From Photobacterium profundum SS9 (GTDB lineage Bacteria; Pseudomonadota; Gammaproteobacteria; Enterobacterales; Vibrionaceae), in NCBI RefSeq assembly GCF_000196255.1, contig NC_006370.1, positions 3,956,550-4,020,549 of the forward strand: 64,000 nucleotides of DNA, in the 5' to 3' direction. Below the pieces are notes generated by a model. The model made no database searches. It was not told the origin of the DNA and was given only the letters and a program-made list of their open reading frames with translations. Both the position numbers and the translations under genes were made by a program. Below, piece by piece: positions 45,314 through 56,549 of this stretch (position 1 is its first letter; each line of letters begins with the position of its first letter).

Positions 45314-46309
45314 CTACGGTAAATTAGCCAATGCCGATTGTAAGTTTTTTTGTAATACCTTGTTACCACTGGATTCAGCCAATTGCTCTAGCCAGCTGCC
45401 ATAACCCTGCTGAGCCAACTGCACGGCAACAACTTTGCCATCATCCACTTCGTTGAGCTTCCCCTGCAGGAACTCACGAGTCTGTGGTGGCATAGGCTTT
45501 AATAACACTAACGATCGGTAAGCTTGCTGCTTTAATGACGGGTTACTGGTTGCAGCCATTAATTGCTCAATTGCTTGAGGCTCGGGGGCTTTATTCACTA
45601 AGCGAGTAAGCTCTGCTTGGCTGTATTGGTCTGTACGACGTCGCCATAACAGGCGGTACATTGACTCATCACCGGTTTGCTTAGCTAGACTGGCAATAAT
45701 CGCGTTATCAGGTAGCCACATCAATTGGGGATCAGAAGAAAATTGAGCCACTAGTTTATTAAGTGCCATTGATGAAAGATCTGGCAATTTTTCGAGGAAG
45801 ATATCACGTTGTTCTTTTTGATGATTAATATCACCAGCGAGCCATTTTGATAATACCAGTGAACCATCTTCGGCTTGGAGTACCATTTTTTCGGCTGACA
45901 ATATCTGCTGCCAATGCTGCACTAACTTTCGGGCCTGAGTCCCGTATGGAAATGCGGCTTTCGTTACAAGATAGCCATCGCCCTGCTCTATAATCGTAAA
46001 GTTCGATTGACGCTCAGCCTGAACCTGTAACCAAGTCGCTTTATCTTGATCAAGCTGGCCATAACTCACAGCATGTTGAATAAGCTGACTACGAACGGAT
46101 TCTTGTTTCAATGGGGAAATTTGGGAAAGGTTAAATTCGAGGGCACGAAAATCACTCTTATCGTACAGCCTAATTAATGTAGCAACACGGTTAACCACTT
46201 GAGGCGACATCGCAACCTCATGCACCTTTCTTTCAGTTACTTCAACTGCCCAAGCAGGTTGAATACATCCTGCTAGTAGCAAGACTGCCATGCACATTCC
46301 TTGTCGCAT
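45314..46309 (-). CDS. Exported protein of unknown function between rho and ubiD
   Basis: A 331-residue protein with a strong ribosome site (AGGAGGC) before ATG 46309. The N-terminus MRQGMCMAVLLLAGC contains a lipobox (LAGC), but the following IQPAWA-VEV could equally be a type I cleavage site, so lipoprotein or periplasmic protein are both possible. The rest is helical and rich in Gln/Leu, with repeated helix pairs near the C-terminus (QAIEQLMAATSNPSLKQQA; VVAVQLAQQGYGSWLEQLAE) reminiscent of HEAT-like repeats. No known catalytic motif. Confidence 0.75.
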   Translation of the reverse strand: MRQGMCMAVLLLAGCIQPAWAVEVTERKVHEVAMSPQVVNRVATLIRLYDKSDFRALEFNLSQISPLKQESVRSQLIQHAVSYGQLDQDKATWLQVQAERQSNFTIIEQGDGYLVTKAAFPYGTQARKLVQHWQQILSAEKMVLQAEDGSLVLSKWLAGDINHQKEQRDIFLEKLPDLSSMALNKLVAQFSSDPQLMWLPDNAIIASLAKQTGDESMYRLLWRRRTDQYSQAELTRLVNKAPEPQAIEQLMAATSNPSLKQQAYRSLVLLKPMPPQTREFLQGKLNEVDDGKVVAVQLAQQGYGSWLEQLAESSGNKVLQKNLQSALANLP

Positions 46310-46540
46310 GTTGCCTCCTAAATAGAAAGGACAACCTTTTAACGTATTCATACGATGACCATCCTGATGCTTTCATATGTCGTAAGGTTGTATTGATTCA
46401 ATGAAATTGAGCATATTGTAAATAAAAATCAGAGACAAATTTCAATCCTATGAAATGTACCCGCGATCAAAATGCGCAACCAATTGAATACTGTTTGATT
46501 TTTGATATTCCAGCTGCAGTATGCCGGAATTTTATCCAAT

Positions 46541-46567
46541 AAAAAACGCCACACAAGGTGGCGTTTT
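46541..46567 (-). terminator. Terminator of rho
   Basis: Stem ACGCCAC / GTGGCGT with an ACAA-containing loop, followed leftward by six T; 31 bases past the rho stop. Confidence 0.88.
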
Positions 46568-46597
46568 ATCAAACTGTGACGTAAACAGTTTTGATTA

Positions 46598-47860
46598 TTA
46601 TTTCTGACGACGCATTGCGTCAAAGAACTCATTATTCGTCTTCGTCATCGACAGTTTGTCGATCAGGAATTCCATGCTGTCAGTTTCGCCCATTGGGTGA
46701 ACAATCTTGCGCAGGATCCACATTTTCTGTAATTCGTCAGGCTTAGCCAATAACTCTTCACGACGAGTGCCAGAACGGTTGAAGTCAATCGCAGGGAATA
46801 CACGTTTCTCAGCAATCTTACGAGATAGGTGCAATTCCATGTTACCTGTACCTTTAAACTCTTCGTAGATAACTTCATCCATCTTAGAGCCGGTATCAAC
46901 CAATGCTGTCGCGATGATTGTTAAGCTACCACCTTCTTCAACATTACGTGCCGCACCGAAGAAACGCTTAGGTCGGTGAAGGGCGTTAGCATCAACACCA
47001 CCTGTAAGTACCTTACCAGATGAAGGAACAACGGTGTTGTATGCGCGCGCTAGACGTGTGATTGAGTCAAGCAGGATAACAACATCTTTCTTGTGTTCAA
47101 CAAGACGTTTTGCTTTCTCGATAACCATTTCTGCCACTTGTACGTGACGTGATGCTGGCTCGTCAAACGTTGATGCAATAACTTCACCTTTAACGAGGCG
47201 TTGCATCTCGGTTACTTCTTCCGGACGTTCGTCGATAAGTAAAACCATCAACACACACTCAGGGTGGTTGTGGGCAATACTTTGTGCAATGTTTTGAAGC
47301 AAAATGGTTTTACCCGCTTTAGGCGGAGCAACAATCAGACCACGCTGACCTTTACCAATCGGAGATGCTAAATCAAGAACACGTGCAGTGATATCTTCAG
47401 TCGAGCCGTTACCACGCTCCATACGCATACGATCGTTCGCGTGCAGTGGAGTCAGGTTTTCAAATAAGATCTTATTACGTGCGTTGTCTGGTTTGTCATA
47501 GTTAACTGCATTTACTTTAAGTAGTGCAAAATAACGTTCGCCATCTTTCGGTGGACGAATTTTTCCGGCAACGGTATCGCCAGTACGAAGGTTGAAACGA
47601 CGAATCTGGCTTGGAGATACATAAATATCATCAGGGCCAGCAAGGTAAGAACTATCTGAAGAGCGAAGGAAGCCGAAGCCATCTTGAAGGATTTCTAGAA
47701 CACCATCGCCAAAAATATCCTCACCACCTTTCGCGTGTTGTTTGAGAATAGAGAAGATAATGTCTTGTTTTCTCAAGCGCGCTAGATTCTCTAGGCCCAA
47801 GCTTTCGCTAAGTGCAACCAACTTTGGAATTGGTTGGCTCTTCAGTTCTGTAAGATTCAT
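46598..47860 (-). CDS. rho: Transcription termination factor Rho
   Basis: A 420-residue hexameric RNA-dependent ATPase (419 in E. coli). The N-terminal helical bundle ([19 protein letters not shown]) and RNA-binding OSB fold ([30 protein letters not shown]) precede the ATPase with Walker [12 protein letters not shown], Walker [17 protein letters not shown] and the Q/R loops ([11 protein letters not shown]). ATG 47860 has no clear Shine-Dalgarno; 35 upstream codons are open but foreign to Rho. Rho is autoregulated in E. coli through its leader. trxA lies upstream on the same strand, the usual arrangement. Confidence 0.97.
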   Translation of the reverse strand: MNLTELKSQPIPKLVALSESLGLENLARLRKQDIIFSILKQHAKGGEDIFGDGVLEILQDGFGFLRSSDSSYLAGPDDIYVSPSQIRRFNLRTGDTVAGKIRPPKDGERYFALLKVNAVNYDKPDNARNKILFENLTPLHANDRMRMERGNGSTEDITARVLDLASPIGKGQRGLIVAPPKAGKTILLQNIAQSIAHNHPECVLMVLLIDERPEEVTEMQRLVKGEVIASTFDEPASRHVQVAEMVIEKAKRLVEHKKDVVILLDSITRLARAYNTVVPSSGKVLTGGVDANALHRPKRFFGAARNVEEGGSLTIIATALVDTGSKMDEVIYEEFKGTGNMELHLSRKIAEKRVFPAIDFNRSGTRREELLAKPDELQKMWILRKIVHPMGETDSMEFLIDKLSMTKTNNEFFDAMRRQK

Positions 47861-48056
47861 AGTGGTGGGTTTCTTGTCTGTCAAAATCGGGGTTCTATTT
47901 TGGTTTAAGATAGAGTTGACCAAGGGGCTGGTCAAGAAATGAACGGAATAGCAATTTATGTGCATTACGTTAGCACTAAAGATTCCTACCGTCTAGCATA
48001 GACGGAAGACAAACTATGTACAACTTAGAAATTGCACATAGTTCACACAAAGCTGC

Positions 48057-48383
48057 TTATAAGTTCGCGTCAAGGAACTCTTTTAGCTGGGTCTTAGAAA
48101 GAGCCCCTACTTTCGTTGCAGCCACACTACCATCTTTAAAGAGCAATAATGTTGGGATGCCACGAATGCCAAATTTTGGCGGTGTTGCTGCGTTTTGATC
48201 AATATTTAATTTACCGATCGTCACTTTGCCTTCGTACTCGTTGGCGATTTCGTCAAGAATTGGGGCAATCATCTTACAAGGACCACACCATTCAGCCCAA
48301 AAATCGACCAATACCGGACCAGCAGCATTCACTACATCGCTGTCAAAAGTTGCGTCTGTTAGCTGCACAATCTTGTCGTTCAT
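48057..48383 (-). CDS. trxA: Thioredoxin 1
   Basis: A 108-residue thioredoxin (109 in E. coli). The redox motif is [14 protein letters not shown], and the cis-Pro is in [12 protein letters not shown]. It reduces ribonucleotide reductase, PAPS reductase and other disulfides in the cytoplasm. ATG 48383 has GGAGTGGAAG upstream. It is divergent from rhlB and lies upstream of rho. Confidence 0.97.
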   Translation of the reverse strand: MNDKIVQLTDATFDSDVVNAAGPVLVDFWAEWCGPCKMIAPILDEIANEYEGKVTIGKLNIDQNAATPPKFGIRGIPTLLLFKDGSVAATKVGALSKTQLKEFLDANL

Positions 48384-48495
48384 CTTCCACTCCAATGGTT
48401 GATTTTTAGCTGATTTTATTTTTAACCAGCAAATCGTTGCCCTATTTGAATGGAATACGTTTCGTATTGCAACCCTAAGCTGATATTCTATACGA

Positions 48496-49809
48496 ATGAA
48501 GACGACTCACATCACAGAGCAGAAATTTGCTGACCTAGGTTTAGAGCCTACGGTTTTAGAAGGACTGGACGCACAAGGGTTTCATTATTGTACCCCGATC
48601 CAAGCTTTAGCATTGCCGGTTGTGCTCACCGGCCAAGACATCGCAGGTCAGGCTCAAACAGGTACAGGGAAAACCCTGGCTTTTTTGACCGCGACTTTTA
48701 ATTATTTGCTTCTTAATCCCGCATCGGATGAGCGCAAAACTAACCAGCCTCGCGCTATTATCATGGCACCAACCCGTGAACTGGCTATCCAGATTTACAA
48801 TGATGCCGCGCCACTACTTGCAAGCACTGGCCTTAAAGCCGGCCTCGCATACGGTGGTGAAGCGTATGAAAAGCAACAGAAAGTATTTGCTGAAGGCGTT
48901 GATATCCTTATCGGTACTTGTGGTCGTATTATCGACTTCTACAAGCAGCGTGTTATCGACTTAGCCTCGATTCAAGTGGTTGTACTTGATGAAGCCGATC
49001 GTATGTTCGATTTAGGCTTTATTAAAGACATTCGCTTTTTGTTCCGTCGTATGCCTGCACCTAAAGCACGTTTGAACATGTTGTTCTCTGCAACATTATC
49101 TTACCGTGTAAAAGAGCTCGCATTCGAACACATGAACAGCCCTGAAAGTGTGGTTGTTGAACCGAATCAAAAAACGGGACACCTCATTCAAGAAGAGCTT
49201 TTTTATCCTTCTAATCAGGAAAAGATGCGTCTTCTACAGACTCTGATCGAAGAAGAGTGGCCAGATCGCGCCATTATCTTTGCTAATACAAAGCACCGCT
49301 GTGAAGATATCTGGGGTCACCTAGCTGCCGATAACCACCGTGTTGGTCTATTGAATGGCGATGTACCGCAGAAAAAACGTGTTCGTATTCTAGAACAGTT
49401 CACCCAAGGTGATATCGATATTCTAGTGGCAACCGATGTGGCTGCTCGTGGTTTACATATTCCACAAGTAACACACGTTTATAATTACGATCTACCTGAT
49501 GATGCTGAAGATTACGTACACCGTATCGGTCGTACTGGTCGTGCAGGCGAAAGCGGTAGTTCAATCAGTTTTGCATGTGAAGAATACGCAATTAACCTTC
49601 CTGCTATCGAAACTTACATTGAACACCCAATTCCATTATCAAAGTATAACTCTGAAGCATTGTTAGACGAGCTACCAGCACCGCTTCGCCTTCAGCGAAC
49701 GCCGCGTCAAGGTGGAAACCGTCGTCCTAATGGAAACCGTCAGGGTCAAGGACAGTCACGTCCTCGTAATAATAACCGACGTCATCCACAATCACAGAAG
49801 CAACAATAA
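48496..49809 (+). CDS. rhlB: DEAD-box RNA helicase RhlB
   Basis: A 437-residue RNA helicase of the degradosome. Q motif [11 protein letters not shown], motif I AQTGTGKT, Ia [38 protein letters not shown] and [12 protein letters not shown] are all present. The basic, Asn/Gln/Arg-rich C-terminal tail after residue 400 binds RNA and RNase E. It is divergent from trxA and followed six bases later by gppA, the conserved rhlB-gppA pair. Confidence 0.97.
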   Translation: MKTTHITEQKFADLGLEPTVLEGLDAQGFHYCTPIQALALPVVLTGQDIAGQAQTGTGKTLAFLTATFNYLLLNPASDERKTNQPRAIIMAPTRELAIQIYNDAAPLLASTGLKAGLAYGGEAYEKQQKVFAEGVDILIGTCGRIIDFYKQRVIDLASIQVVVLDEADRMFDLGFIKDIRFLFRRMPAPKARLNMLFSATLSYRVKELAFEHMNSPESVVVEPNQKTGHLIQEELFYPSNQEKMRLLQTLIEEEWPDRAIIFANTKHRCEDIWGHLAADNHRVGLLNGDVPQKKRVRILEQFTQGDIDILVATDVAARGLHIPQVTHVYNYDLPDDAEDYVHRIGRTGRAGESGSSISFACEEYAINLPAIETYIEHPIPLSKYNSEALLDELPAPLRLQRTPRQGGNRRPNGNRQGQGQSRPRNNNRRHPQSQKQQ

Positions 49810-49815
49810 GAACAT

Positions 49816-51315
49816 ATGCCTATGGAAAGGAATCCAATATCACCTTTATATGCCGCAATTGATTTAGGCTCTAATAGCTTTCATATGTGGATTGTTCGTG
49901 AAGTCGCTGGCAGTGTGCAAACTCTGGCTAAAATTAAACGTAAAGTACGTTTAGCGGCAGGGCTGAATAGCCAAAACGAATTGAGTGAAGAAGCAATGCA
50001 ACGCGGATGGGACTGCCTCAGTCTATTTGCAGAACGTTTACAGGATATACCTGCTGAGCGTGTTCGCATTATTGGTACTGCGGCACTTCGTACTGCAGTC
50101 AATGCTGATATATTTCTTTCCAAAGCAAAAGATATCCTTGGTAGCAAGGTCGATGTGATTCCCGGAGAAGAAGAAGCCCGGATTATCTATCAAGGTGTAG
50201 CCCACACCTCTGGTGGCAGTGACAAGCGTTTAGTGGTCGATATTGGTGGTGCGAGTACCGAAGTCATTATTGGCGAGGGCTTTGATGCCAGCGCATTAAC
50301 CAGCCTGAAAATTGGCTGTGTGACTTGGTTAGAACGCTACTTCAAAGATCGCTACTTAACGGCTGAAAATTTTGACGCTGCCATTGATGCTGCAAAAAAT
50401 GCGATTGAGCCAATCGTTGAGCAGTATACCCAGCTAGGCTGGGAAACTTGTGTGGGTGCCAGTGGTACCGTACAAGCCCTGCAGGAAATCATGCTGGCCC
50501 AAGGAATGGATGAAATCATCACCCTTTCGAAGCTAAAGCGCATGCAGCGCCAAGCAATGCAGTATGAACGCTTAGAAGACTTAGATATTGAAGGTCTGAC
50601 TCTGGAACGCGCGCTGGTCTTTCCGAGCGGCTTATCCATTTTAATCGCTGTGTTTGAATCATTGAACATCGAATCAATGACTCTGGCTGGCGGCGCCCTA
50701 CGTGAAGGTATGGTGTATGAAATGATGAGCAAAATGCGTCACCATGATGTACGTGAACGTACACTTACCAGCGTTCAAGAGCGTTTTCAGCTCGATACCA
50801 GTCACGCAAGTGCGGTGACTAATACTGCGATGGCGTTACTATCTCGTTGCGATGAAGAATGGCAATTAGAACCTCAGGCACAATATCTGCTTCATGCAAG
50901 CGTATGTTTACATGAAATCGGTACCAGTATTGAGTTCAAGAAAAGCGGTGAACATGCCGCTTACCTGATCAATCACATTGATTTACCAGGCTTTACTCGC
51001 GCACAGAAACATTTGATAGCAGAATTACTGCGTCGCTTCCGCGAGCAGTTAACGAGTCTACCGGAACAGCATGCACTGTCAGCTCAAAATGCTGCCCGTA
51101 TTTTACGTCTGTTACGTTTAGCCGTTATTCTCTGTCATCGTCGTGATCACAACCAGCAGCCGCCATTTAGTTTATCGGTCGCTGAGAACAAACTGGTTCT
51201 GACATTACCAGCGGCTTGGCTATTAGCTAACCCATTAAGTCACGTTGAGTTACAACAAGAAGCCACCCGTCAAACTGACATGGGTTGGCCTTTGGTTCTT
51301 GAAGAAAGCGAATAA
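49816..51315 (+). CDS. gppA: Guanosine-5'-triphosphate,3'-diphosphate pyrophosphatase
   Basis: A 499-residue Ppx/GppA phosphatase (494 in E. coli) that turns pppGpp into ppGpp and can degrade polyphosphate. The N-terminal ASKHA motif is [16 protein letters not shown], the phosphate 2 motif [14 protein letters not shown], and GPPA-type [11 protein letters not shown] follows. The C-terminal HD-like helical domain starts near residue 310. ATG 49816 lacks a clear ribosome site; ATG 49822 is equally possible. Probably translated from the rhlB transcript. Confidence 0.94.
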   Translation: MPMERNPISPLYAAIDLGSNSFHMWIVREVAGSVQTLAKIKRKVRLAAGLNSQNELSEEAMQRGWDCLSLFAERLQDIPAERVRIIGTAALRTAVNADIFLSKAKDILGSKVDVIPGEEEARIIYQGVAHTSGGSDKRLVVDIGGASTEVIIGEGFDASALTSLKIGCVTWLERYFKDRYLTAENFDAAIDAAKNAIEPIVEQYTQLGWETCVGASGTVQALQEIMLAQGMDEIITLSKLKRMQRQAMQYERLEDLDIEGLTLERALVFPSGLSILIAVFESLNIESMTLAGGALREGMVYEMMSKMRHHDVRERTLTSVQERFQLDTSHASAVTNTAMALLSRCDEEWQLEPQAQYLLHASVCLHEIGTSIEFKKSGEHAAYLINHIDLPGFTRAQKHLIAELLRRFREQLTSLPEQHALSAQNAARILRLLRLAVILCHRRDHNQQPPFSLSVAENKLVLTLPAAWLLANPLSHVELQQEATRQTDMGWPLVLEESE

Positions 51316-51341
51316 CGCTAATATTCACAACCTGTTCGATT

Positions 51342-51370
51342 AAAAAAGGCTCCTTCGGGAGCCTTTTTTA
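51342..51370 (+). terminator. Terminator of rhlB-gppA
   Basis: Stem AAAAGGCTCC / GGAGCCTTTT capped by a TTCG tetraloop, then T residues. Confidence 0.93.
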
Positions 51371-51399
51371 TTACATCTTAACTTCACATCTCAATGATG

Positions 51400-51565
51400 T
51401 TATACCAATATGGATAAGTAAATAGTCATAAATTTGTGCAGAAAAAATCGGTAAGTGCAAGATAGAAATTGAAGTAACTAGTGGTTCTAATTATAAAATT
51501 TCTAACGTAGTCATTATCGATTTTAACCAGCAAGAATGAACAGATACTTATGCAGGTTGGTATTA
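51400..51565. mobile_element. Miniature inverted-repeat element, copy 2 (166 bp)
   Basis: Same length as the block at 22095 and collinear with it, with the shared core GAAGTAACTAGTGGTTCTAA at the same offset. Terminal repeats read TTATACCA at the left and TGGTATTA at the right. It ends two bases from the prlC stop codon, between convergent gppA and prlC. No coding capacity. Confidence 0.8.
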
Positions 51566-51566
51566 G

Positions 51567-53609
51567 TTAGCCTGTAATACCGCAGTGACGTAGCATCGCA
51601 TCCAGTTGAGGCTCACGCCCGCGGAAACGTTTAAAAAGGTCCATAGGCTCTTCACTACCGCCACGCTCTAGAATGCAATGTAGGAAGTCAGCACCTGTTG
51701 CTTGGTTAAAAATACCTTCATCCTCAAAACGAGAAAATGCATCGGCAGATAATAGCTCTGCCCATAGGTAGCTGTAATAACCCGCACTGTAACCACCGGC
51801 AAAAATATGGCTAAAGCTATGCGGAAAACGTCCCCATTCAGGGCTAGGTACAACAGATACTCGCGATTTCACATCAAATAATGTTTCTAATACCTGCGCA
51901 CCCACTTCTGGATCATAGTTGGTGTATAGGCTGAAATCGAACAGACCAAACTCTAACTGACGTAAAATACCCATCGCAGATTGAAAGTTTTTTGCCGCCA
52001 ACATTTTATCTAGCATTTCTTTCGGTAAAGGCTCACCCGTTTCAAAGTGACCCGAAATAAATGCCAGCGCTTCCTCTTCCCAGCACCAGTTTTCGAGGAA
52101 CTGACTCGGTAATTCAACCGCATCCCACGGCACACCATTGATACCAGAAACAGATGGCGCATCAACCTGCGTCAACATATGGTGAATACCATGGCCAGTT
52201 TCATGGAATAAAGTGACCAATTCATCATGGGTAAACAATGCAGGTTTATCGCCAATGGGTTTATTAAAGTTACACGTTAGGTATGCGACAGGGGTTTGTA
52301 AGCTACCATCGGCGCATCTACGGCGTACGGCACATTCATCCATCCATGCTCCGCCACGCTTATGTTCACGGGCATATAAATCAAGATAAAAACTGCCACG
52401 AAGCTCGCCAGTTGCATCAAAGATATCGTAGAAGGTAACTGTGTCATCCCACACCTCGACACCTTCGCGCTGCTTCACATCCATCCCAAAAACACGCTTA
52501 AGTACTTCAAACAAACCAGCAACGGCTTTTTTCTCGGGGAAATACGGGCGAAGCTGTTCATCTGAAATGCTATAACGGTGTTGTTTCAATTTTTCTGAAT
52601 AAAAAGACAAATCCCACGGTTCTAGATCTTCTGCGCCAAATTCAGTTTTCGCATAGTCACGTAGCTCTGCCACTTCACGTTCAGCTTGTGGTTTTGCGCG
52701 TACCGCAAGATTATTCAGAAAACCCAACACTTGCTCTGGAGATTCCGCCATTTTCGTCGCAAGTGATTTTTCACTGTAAGTGTTAAAACCTAATAGGCGT
52801 GCAATTTCATGGCTCAGCTTTAACTTTTCAGCAATGATTTCACTGTTATCCCATTCACCGGCATTTGGACCACGATCTGAAGCACGAGTAGCAAATGCTT
52901 GATACATTTCCTGACGTAATTCACGGTTGGCACAATAAGTCATTACAGGTAAATAAGAAGGAATTTCAAGCGTAAACAAGTAGCCTTCTTTATCTTTGGC
53001 TTCTGCATTCGCTTTTGCTGCTTGTATTGCGGATTCAGGCAAGCCTTCCAATGCCGATTCATCTGTAATCCGTTTGCTCCATCCCATTGTTGCATCTAAC
53101 ACGTTATTGCTAAACGTTGATGCTAATTCTGAAAGTCGTTTGCTAATTTCACCATACCGATGTTGCTCTTTGGCAGGCAAACCAATACCAGACAATTCGA
53201 AGTCTTTGAGCGCATCTGTAATCGTTTTTTTCTGCGCTTGAGACAACGCAGCAAACTCATCACTCACCTTAATGGCTTTATATGCTTTGTATAAACCTTT
53301 GTGCTGACCCACCCAAGTACCGTAATCCGATAGGATAGGTAAGCAACTTTCATACGCTTCACGTAGTTCAGGGCTATTTTTAACACCATTAAGATGCCCA
53401 ACAGGTGACCAAATACGGCTGAGTCGATCATCCGTCTCTGCCAATGGAATACAAATCGTTTCCCAACTTGCCACATCGCTATTGGTGAGTACTTCTTCTA
53501 CTTTTACACGACAGTCGGCAATAGCCTGTTCAACGGCTGGCTTAATATGTTCCGGCTTAATCAGAGAAAACGGTGGCAAAACCGTCATGGACAATAATGG
53601 GTTAGACAT
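51567..53609 (-). CDS. prlC: Oligopeptidase A (PrlC), zinc metallopeptidase
   Basis: A 680-residue M3 peptidase, the same length as E. coli OpdA. The zinc motif HETGHGIHHML is intact, with the third ligand Glu in the downstream WDAVELPSQFLENW block. It degrades signal peptides and other oligopeptides in the cytoplasm. GGATAT lies before ATG 53609. In E. coli prlC is followed by rsmJ (yhiQ); here rsmJ is 13 kb away, so the pair has been split. Confidence 0.96.
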   Translation of the reverse strand: MSNPLLSMTVLPPFSLIKPEHIKPAVEQAIADCRVKVEEVLTNSDVASWETICIPLAETDDRLSRIWSPVGHLNGVKNSPELREAYESCLPILSDYGTWVGQHKGLYKAYKAIKVSDEFAALSQAQKKTITDALKDFELSGIGLPAKEQHRYGEISKRLSELASTFSNNVLDATMGWSKRITDESALEGLPESAIQAAKANAEAKDKEGYLFTLEIPSYLPVMTYCANRELRQEMYQAFATRASDRGPNAGEWDNSEIIAEKLKLSHEIARLLGFNTYSEKSLATKMAESPEQVLGFLNNLAVRAKPQAEREVAELRDYAKTEFGAEDLEPWDLSFYSEKLKQHRYSISDEQLRPYFPEKKAVAGLFEVLKRVFGMDVKQREGVEVWDDTVTFYDIFDATGELRGSFYLDLYAREHKRGGAWMDECAVRRRCADGSLQTPVAYLTCNFNKPIGDKPALFTHDELVTLFHETGHGIHHMLTQVDAPSVSGINGVPWDAVELPSQFLENWCWEEEALAFISGHFETGEPLPKEMLDKMLAAKNFQSAMGILRQLEFGLFDFSLYTNYDPEVGAQVLETLFDVKSRVSVVPSPEWGRFPHSFSHIFAGGYSAGYYSYLWAELLSADAFSRFEDEGIFNQATGADFLHCILERGGSEEPMDLFKRFRGREPQLDAMLRHCGITG

Positions 53610-53866
53610 GCGTATATCCTTAATTCTTTTATTATTGTTTAGATGTGTGTGCGGGCGTATTAATTCAATCCCTTATTTACTCATTATGGTAGAACTACTT
53701 GTAATATCTATCGAATTAAATAAAACAAAACTGAATGTTGCCCACAAGCTTTTACATACAGTATCCATGGCTCGCAACTAAAGTTCACCACTCATCTGGA
53801 TATTCATGGCTAATCCGCCATAATAGCCACTCATAAATACTTTAAAATACGCACAGAGACCAATTC

Positions 53867-54706
53867 ATGCTGAGTTATCGCCACAGCTTCCACGCTGGCA
53901 ACCACGCCGATGTGGTTAAACATATTGTCCAAAGTTTGATCCTAGATGCACTCAAGCAAAAAGATAAGCCTTTCGTCTACCACGATACGCACTCGGGTGT
54001 GGGTCGTTATGATCTGCAAGATGAGCGCAGCGAAAAAACCGGCGAATTCAAACAAGGTATTGCACGTATTTGGTCTCGTGATGATATACCTGCTGAAATA
54101 GCTTCATACATGGAAGCAATAAAAGCACTGAATGAAACAGAAGAACTGCGTTATTACCCAGGCTCACCGAGTGTTGCTCGCGCTCAGATACGTGAACAAG
54201 ACCGTATGGTACTAACTGAGCTTCACCCAGCCGATTTTCCTTTATTATTGCAAGAGTTCCGAGGCGATCGCCAAGTACGTATGTATAAAGAAGATGCATT
54301 CTTACGATTAAAGGGCAGTTTACCCCCTAAAGAGCGACGTGGTGTAGTGTTGATCGACCCACCTTATGAGCTTAAGCATGAATATATGGATGTCGTAAAC
54401 GCGATAGCTGATAGCCATAAACGTTGGGCGACTGGCACCTATGCAATTTGGTACCCTGTGGTTTACCGTGAAAACATCGATAAAATGCTTAAAGGTCTTG
54501 AGAAGTGTGGTATTCGTAATATTTTACAAATTGAATTAGGCGTTGAGCCAGATACGACCGAGCGTGGTATGACGGCTTCAGGCATGATTGTTATCAACCC
54601 ACCGTGGAAATTAGAGAGTCAAATGCAGACTATTCTTCCTTGGTTACAACACGCTATTGCACCGAATCATGGTCACCATTCAATTACATGGGTAGTACCT
54701 GAATAA
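53867..54706 (+). CDS. rlmJ: 23S rRNA (adenine-2030-N6)-methyltransferase RlmJ
   Basis: A 279-residue SAM methyltransferase (YhiR; 280 in E. coli). The start MLSYRHSFHAGNHADVVKH is diagnostic and the catalytic motif is IDPPYE. GMTASGMIVINPPW is the family C-terminal block. It is divergent from prlC as in E. coli. It methylates A2030 of 23S rRNA during assembly. Confidence 0.95.
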   Translation: MLSYRHSFHAGNHADVVKHIVQSLILDALKQKDKPFVYHDTHSGVGRYDLQDERSEKTGEFKQGIARIWSRDDIPAEIASYMEAIKALNETEELRYYPGSPSVARAQIREQDRMVLTELHPADFPLLLQEFRGDRQVRMYKEDAFLRLKGSLPPKERRGVVLIDPPYELKHEYMDVVNAIADSHKRWATGTYAIWYPVVYRENIDKMLKGLEKCGIRNILQIELGVEPDTTERGMTASGMIVINPPWKLESQMQTILPWLQHAIAPNHGHHSITWVVPE

Positions 54707-54734
54707 TAGTTAATACGATTATACCCCCTTCAGT

Positions 54735-54762
54735 AAGGCGATGTTTCAATCGCCTTCTTTCT
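54735..54762 (+). terminator. Terminator of rlmJ
   Basis: Stem AAGGCGAT / ATCGCCTT with a GTTTCA loop, followed by CTTTCT; the T run is imperfect. Confidence 0.7.
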
Positions 54763-54880
54763 ATCTTCGATTAATGATCTAAGCTGAATTAGCTTTCTCT
54801 ATTCACACCTCTCGTAACTCTTCTATTTCTTGATTACACTAGGTTCAGCTCATAAATCATAAAATTAAGCGGAGAAAGTC

Positions 54881-56236
54881 ATGGCGAAGCATTTTGATTA
54901 CATTTGTATTGGTGGCGGAAGTGGCGGTATTGCATCAGCTAACCGTGCTGCAATGCACGGCGCAAAAGTTGCCCTTATAGAAGCAAAAGCACTTGGTGGT
55001 ACCTGCGTAAACGTCGGATGTGTACCAAAAAAAGTAATGTGGCATGGTGCTCAAATTGCTGAAGCGATCCACCTTTACTCAAAAGACTATGGCTTTGATG
55101 TTGATGTGAAAAGCTTCAATTGGAGCACACTAGTTAAAAACCGTGAAGCATACATCGGTCGTATTCACCAAGCATATGACAACGTTCTTGGTAAGAATAA
55201 GATCGAAGTGATAAATGGCTTTGCTAAATTTGTTAATGACAAAACAATTGAAGTAAATGGTGAACAGTTAACAGCAGATCACATCTTAATTGCTGTAGGT
55301 GGCGAGCCAACAATCCCGAATATTCCTGGTGCTGAACATGGCATCGATTCAAACGGTTTCTTTGGATTAAATGAGCAACCTAAACGTACTGCTGTAATCG
55401 GTGCAGGTTACATTGCCGTTGAAATTGCAGGTGTTTTAAGTGCACTAGGCACAGATACCCACCTGTTCGTTCGTAAAGAATCACCACTACGTAGCTTTGA
55501 TCCGCTGATCGTTGAAACATTAGTGGAAGTAATGAATGCAGAAGGTCCAACACTTCATACGCATTCAGTTCCTAAAGAAATAATCAAAGAAGCAGATGGC
55601 TCAACAACACTGCATTTCGAAAATGGTGAATCACACAATACTGATTTACTGATCTGGGCTATCGGTCGTAACCCAACAACAGACAAAATCAACCTCGCAT
55701 CAACGGGCGTTGAAACGAATTCACGTGGTTATATCAAGGTTGATGAATACCAACAAACGAATGTTGCTGGTATTTATTGTGTTGGCGACATTATGGAAGG
55801 TGGTGTTGAACTGACTCCTGTCGCTGTTAAAGCAGGACGTCAGTTATCTGAACGTCTATTTAACGGTAAAACTGAAGCCAAGATGGATTACAAACTAATC
55901 CCTACTGTTGTATTTAGCCACCCTCCGATCGGTACAATAGGTTTAACCGAGCCTGAAGCTATTGCACAGTATGGCGAAGATAACGTTAAAGTGTATACGT
56001 CTGGTTTTACTGCAATGTACACTGCAGTTACATCTCATCGTCAGCCTTGTAAAATGAAGTTAGTTTGTGCTGGCCCTGAAGAAACCGTGGTTGGCTTACA
56101 CGGCATTGGCTTTACAGTTGATGAAATGATTCAAGGCTTCGGCATTGCCATTAAGATGGGTGCAACTAAAGCTGATTTCGATAGCGTTGTAGCCATTCAC
56201 CCTACGGGCTCTGAAGAATTCGTTACTATGCGCTAA
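54881..56236 (+). CDS. gorA: Glutathione reductase
   Basis: A 451-residue flavoprotein disulfide reductase (450 in E. coli). FAD site [14 protein letters not shown], redox pair [18 protein letters not shown] site [17 protein letters not shown] with the Arg of [12 protein letters not shown], and the catalytic His of the C-terminal [12 protein letters not shown]. It keeps glutathione reduced. GGAGAAAG lies before the ATG. It follows rlmJ, the same order as in E. coli. Confidence 0.97.
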   Translation: MAKHFDYICIGGGSGGIASANRAAMHGAKVALIEAKALGGTCVNVGCVPKKVMWHGAQIAEAIHLYSKDYGFDVDVKSFNWSTLVKNREAYIGRIHQAYDNVLGKNKIEVINGFAKFVNDKTIEVNGEQLTADHILIAVGGEPTIPNIPGAEHGIDSNGFFGLNEQPKRTAVIGAGYIAVEIAGVLSALGTDTHLFVRKESPLRSFDPLIVETLVEVMNAEGPTLHTHSVPKEIIKEADGSTTLHFENGESHNTDLLIWAIGRNPTTDKINLASTGVETNSRGYIKVDEYQQTNVAGIYCVGDIMEGGVELTPVAVKAGRQLSERLFNGKTEAKMDYKLIPTVVFSHPPIGTIGLTEPEAIAQYGEDNVKVYTSGFTAMYTAVTSHRQPCKMKLVCAGPEETVVGLHGIGFTVDEMIQGFGIAIKMGATKADFDSVVAIHPTGSEEFVTMR

Positions 56237-56256
56237 GTCGTAATAGGTAAAATATA

Positions 56257-56291
56257 AAGGGAGGCTATTTCAGCCTCCCTTTTTTATTAGG
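56257..56291 (+). terminator. Terminator of gorA
   Basis: Stem AAGGGAGGCT / AGCCTCCCTT with a short loop and a run of six T. Confidence 0.93.
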
Positions 56292-56462
56292 GAAAAAAAC
56301 TCGATAGTAAAAATTAAAATTAGATATGCCCTTTTATAACTTATTGATTTTACCTTTACAGCTCTCATGCAAAGAATGAAAACATCACAAATAGTGCATA
56401 AATAGACAATTCTGCACTTACAGTATTCCCAAATAGTCGTAAAAAATGTAACCTTCTCCCTC

Positions 56463-56480
56463 CTGATTATGGATAATCAG
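56463..56480. promoter_or_regulatory. Palindrome upstream of the YjiH-type gene
   Basis: CTGATTAT-GG-ATAATCAG, eight matching bases per arm, 70 bases before the start codon. A likely operator for an unidentified dimeric regulator. Confidence 0.45.
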
Positions 56481-56549
56481 TGAATAGTTATTCCGCAAGG
56501 ATAAAAAGCAGTCATTCACACTAGTGAATTTATAAGATAAAGGTTAATC

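Larger units (their letters stand above)
56237..56549. promoter_or_regulatory. gorA-yjiH intergenic region
   Basis: Contains the gorA terminator (56257-56291), then AT-rich sequence, a perfect palindrome at 56463-56480 and a smaller TTCAC / GTGAA repeat at about 56515. The promoter of the YjiH-type gene should lie here. No protein frame looks real. Confidence 0.5.
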
